Shown piece after piece: positions 11,609-14,165 of a stretch of DNA of 14,165 nt. The position numbers and the translations under genes were made by a program. The notes under the pieces are model-generated. The model ran no database searches. It was not told the DNA's origin and saw only the letters and a program-made list of their open reading frames with translations. The stretch lies in assembly GCA_947427325.1 (NCBI GenBank), contig CANEHP010000039.1, forward strand, positions 1 to 14,165. The letters run 5' to 3'. This stretch comes from an uncultured Clostridia bacterium (GTDB lineage: Bacteria; Bacillota; Clostridia; Oscillospirales; Ruminococcaceae). Position 1 is the first letter of the stretch; every line of letters starts with the position of its first letter.

Positions 11609-14008
11609 ATGACATCTCCGTACACATCTGAAGAAATAATTAAACAAATGAAGGGAATATTGGAGTTCGATTTCAGAACTTCCCCAAAGGAAGCCACTAA
11701 TAAGCAAATCTATAAAGCTATCTCCAAAATCGTAGTTCATTACCTTAAGGAAAAGCGCCACAAATTTATGACAAAGTGCAATTCACAGGGTAAAAAGCAG
11801 GTTTATTACATCTCAATGGAGTTCCTTATGGGACGCTCCCTTAAAACCAACCTTTACAACTTAGGTATGACAGAGGAGGTCGAAAAGGCTGTTAAGGAAA
11901 CCTTTAACGCTAAAATGGACAGCATTTATGATGAAGAACCCGACGCCGGTCTCGGAAACGGCGGTTTGGGCCGCTTGGCGGCGTGCTATATGGACGGTTT
12001 GGCTACATGTGCGCTTCCGGCAACGGGCTACTCCATTCTTTATGAGTACGGCATTTTTAAGCAGAAAATTATAGACGGCTGGCAGACAGAGCTTCCGGAT
12101 GATTGGCTGCCCGGCGGCGAGGTTTGGCTGGCTCCTGTTCCCGATCAGGCTATTCAGGTGCATTTTGACGGATATATTCAGGAAAGCTGGTCTGACGACT
12201 ATCACTCTGTAAACCATGTAAACTACACCACCGTTAACGCAGTTCCCTACGATATGTATATCAGCGGCTATGACAGCGAAGGCGTTTCAAAACTCCGTTT
12301 GTGGAGCGCAGAGGGTATGAGCTTTGATATGAGCGCATTTAACAAGGGAAAATACGATGTGGCTTTGGGTGCGAGCAACATTGCTCATTCCCTGACAAAG
12401 GTTCTGTACCCCAACGATAACCACCTTGAAGGAAAGGCGCTTCGCCTTCGCCAGCAGTATTTTATGTGCGCCGCTTCTATAGGCGATATAGTAATGCGTC
12501 ATATGAATATTTACGGTACTCTTGACAATCTTCATGAAAAGGTTGCCATTCACATTAACGATACTCATCCCACCCTTGCTATTCCCGAGCTGATGAGAAT
12601 AATGCTTGACGAGTGCGGTTACAGCTGGTCAAAGGCTTGGCATATCGTAACCAACACCTTTGCGTATACTAACCATACCGTTATGGCAGAGGCCTTGGAG
12701 AAATGGGACGAAAATATGCTCCGCAACATACTGCCCCGTATATACACCATTATCTGCGAAATTAACCGCCGCTACTGCGAGGGTCTTCGCAACCGTTTGG
12801 GCGATGAGGGAAGAGTTGCGAGAATGTCTATTATAAGCAACAATCAGATCAAGATGGCTAATCTTTGCACAGACGCCTGCCATTCTGTAAACGGCGTTTC
12901 AAGACTTCACAGCGAGATCATCAAGGAAAGCGTATTTAAGGAAGAATACTCCGATAAGCCTTTTAAATTTAAGAACGTAACCAATGGTATTGCATACAGA
13001 AGATGGCTTTTGCAGTCCAACAAAGGACTTACCGATTTGCTTTCCGAGTGTATAGGCGACGGCTTTAAGAAAAACGGAGCGGAATTAAGCCACTTCTCCA
13101 TGTTTAAGGACGATGAAAGCGTTTTAAGAAGGCTTGCACAAATAAAGCGGGACAATAAAGCCGCTTTTTGCAGCTATGTTGAAAAGACCACCGGCAGAAA
13201 GCTTAACCCCGACAGCATATTTGACGTGCAGGTAAAGCGTCTGCACGAGTACAAGCGTCAGCAGCTTAATGTTTTGAATATTCTTAACGATTATAACTGT
13301 CTTTTGGAAAATCCCGATGCGGACTTTGTTCCCAAAACCTATATATTTGCTTCAAAGGCCGCTCCCGGCTACTATATGGCTAAGCAGATTATCAAGCTTA
13401 TTTGGTGCTTGGGGGAGGAGATCAGGCAAAATCCCAAAATCAGCGATAAGCTGAGCGTGGTATTTTTGGAGGATTACCGTGTAACTCTTTCCGAAATTCT
13501 GATGCCTGCCAGCGAAATTTCCGAGCAGATTTCTCTTGCGGGAACAGAGGCTTCGGGAACAGGCAATATGAAGCTTATGCTTAACGGCGCAGTTACCATG
13601 GGAACATATGACGGCGCAAACGTTGAGATTTGCGAGCAGGTGGGCCGAGACAACATATTTATCTTCGGTATGAGCGCCAATGATGTAAATATTGCCAAGT
13701 CCAACAAATATAATCCCGAGAGCATCTGCAACAGCGACGGACGCATTTCGGGCGCTGTCAACAGAATGTACAGCGGTATTAACGGCGCAAAGTTTGACGA
13801 GGTTGCGAACTCATTGAAATTCACCGATCAGTATATGTCCTTTGCCGACTTTGACAGTTACCGCAAAGCACAGCTTGCCGCTTCCGAAAAGTATAAGGAT
13901 ATTTTGGGCTGGAACAAAATGTCCCTTATGAATATTGCAGGCGCAGGGGTATTCTCCGCCGACCGTGCCGTTATGGACTATGCAAGAGATATTTGGAATC
14001 TTGTATGA
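11609..14008 (+). CDS. glgP: Glycogen/alpha-glucan phosphorylase
   Basis: GlgP is a cytoplasmic PLP enzyme that uses phosphate to release glucose-1-phosphate from the non-reducing ends of glycogen or other alpha-1,4-glucans. From this start it has 799 residues, the usual length for bacterial forms. Visible motifs in order are GLGNGGLGRLAACYMDG near residue 115, NDTHPTLAIPE, NHTVMAEALEKW, VKRLHEYKRQ, and EASGTGNMKLMLNG, which holds the PLP-binding lysine at about residue 655. The C-terminal Rossmann half is complete. The frame is open from an ATG at 11525, but AAGGAAAG lies just before the ATG at 11609 and the extra 28 residues are unlike the family, so 11609 is preferred. No other glg gene is in view. 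A repeat element begins 2 bp after the stop codon. Confidence 0.97.
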   Translation: MTSPYTSEEIIKQMKGILEFDFRTSPKEATNKQIYKAISKIVVHYLKEKRHKFMTKCNSQGKKQVYYISMEFLMGRSLKTNLYNLGMTEEVEKAVKETFNAKMDSIYDEEPDAGLGNGGLGRLAACYMDGLATCALPATGYSILYEYGIFKQKIIDGWQTELPDDWLPGGEVWLAPVPDQAIQVHFDGYIQESWSDDYHSVNHVNYTTVNAVPYDMYISGYDSEGVSKLRLWSAEGMSFDMSAFNKGKYDVALGASNIAHSLTKVLYPNDNHLEGKALRLRQQYFMCAASIGDIVMRHMNIYGTLDNLHEKVAIHINDTHPTLAIPELMRIMLDECGYSWSKAWHIVTNTFAYTNHTVMAEALEKWDENMLRNILPRIYTIICEINRRYCEGLRNRLGDEGRVARMSIISNNQIKMANLCTDACHSVNGVSRLHSEIIKESVFKEEYSDKPFKFKNVTNGIAYRRWLLQSNKGLTDLLSECIGDGFKKNGAELSHFSMFKDDESVLRRLAQIKRDNKAAFCSYVEKTTGRKLNPDSIFDVQVKRLHEYKRQQLNVLNILNDYNCLLENPDADFVPKTYIFASKAAPGYYMAKQIIKLIWCLGEEIRQNPKISDKLSVVFLEDYRVTLSEILMPASEISEQISLAGTEASGTGNMKLMLNGAVTMGTYDGANVEICEQVGRDNIFIFGMSANDVNIAKSNKYNPESICNSDGRISGAVNRMYSGINGAKFDEVANSLKFTDQYMSFADFDSYRKAQLAASEKYKDILGWNKMSLMNIAGAGVFSADRAVMDYARDIWNLV

Positions 14009-14009
14009 T

Positions 14010-14165
14010 AAGACCATGTCCACATAGGAATGGTGCGTGGATTTTCGTGCAGATTTTGCCGAGGACAAGGCAAAGTTTCGCAGGCTTGCTGCCGCAAGTC
14101 AAGAAATTTTAACGCAGTCATCGGCAAAATTTGCCGAAAAGATGCGTGCCAATTTCTATGAGAAC
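14010..14165 (+). repeat. Palindromic MITE-like repeat, copy D (right end cut by window edge)
   Basis: This copy begins just after the glgP stop codon. It matches copy A (CATAGGAATGG, GGATTTTCG), copy B read in reverse (GATTTTCGTG, CAAGAAATTTTAAC, CGGCAAAATTTGCCGAAAAG) and copy C (CCGAG-ACAAGG, TTCGCAG). GCAGATTTTGCCGA (14049-14062) pairs with TCGGCAAAATTTGC (14121-14134) apart from one G-T, and CTTGC/GCAAG (14085-14098) forms the tip. The whole element therefore folds as one long hairpin that may end the glgP transcript. By comparison with copy C only about 8 bp are missing. Confidence 0.8.

Noticed and set aside
13474..14068. Minus-strand frames opposite the end of glgP
   Set aside because: They mirror the codon structure of glgP, and one continues into repeat copy D; no independent support.

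Overview
The window looks like chromosomal DNA of a low-to-moderate GC Firmicute, probably of class Clostridia (Ruminococcaceae/Oscillospiraceae-like). The grounds are AGGAGG-type ribosome binding sites, several sigma-A type promoters with 17-nt spacers, use of TTG and GTG starts, and Clostridia-like versions of the housekeeping genes. The assignment to a family is inference.

Layout. Positions 1-3548 (minus strand) hold a small acidic membrane protein and a recG-rsmE pair whose ends overlap. Positions 3579-4524 hold a palindromic repeat element, a RimJ/RimL-type acetyltransferase with its own promoter, and two strong hairpins. Positions 4710-6780 (minus strand, visibly more AT-rich) form an accessory island: dpnD-dpnC, encoding a DpnI-type endonuclease that cuts methylated DNA, then a broken DNA methyltransferase gene, then a HAD-family protein lacking the usual acid/base aspartate. 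A terminator and a tRNA-Thr(CGT) gene follow at 6956-7071 (minus strand). From 7222 everything is on the plus strand: a membrane protein resembling an inactivated signal peptidase with a long disordered tail, a 20-21 bp tandem A-tract repeat, a metallo-beta-lactamase-fold hydrolase, two consecutive TrkA/KtrA-type potassium-channel regulators, and glycogen phosphorylase.

How parts may work together. RecG (fork rescue) and RsmE (rRNA methylation) are housekeeping genes sharing a transcript. The DpnI cassette destroys incoming DNA carrying G-m6A-TC, so the host should lack Dam-type methylation; the neighbouring methyltransferase is dead and has a different architecture. The two RCK proteins could control a Trk/Ktr potassium channel encoded elsewhere. 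GlgP releases glucose-1-phosphate from stored glycogen.

The most unexpected structure is non-coding: four diverged copies of one long palindromic, MITE-like repeat (1-55, 3579-3815, 8693-8852, 14010-14165), two of them running off the window edges. I found no large uncharacterised multi-gene system. The points most worth following are this repeat family, the DpnI island with its methyltransferase remnant frameshifted by an 11-bp duplication, the degenerate signal peptidase, and the phased A-tract array.
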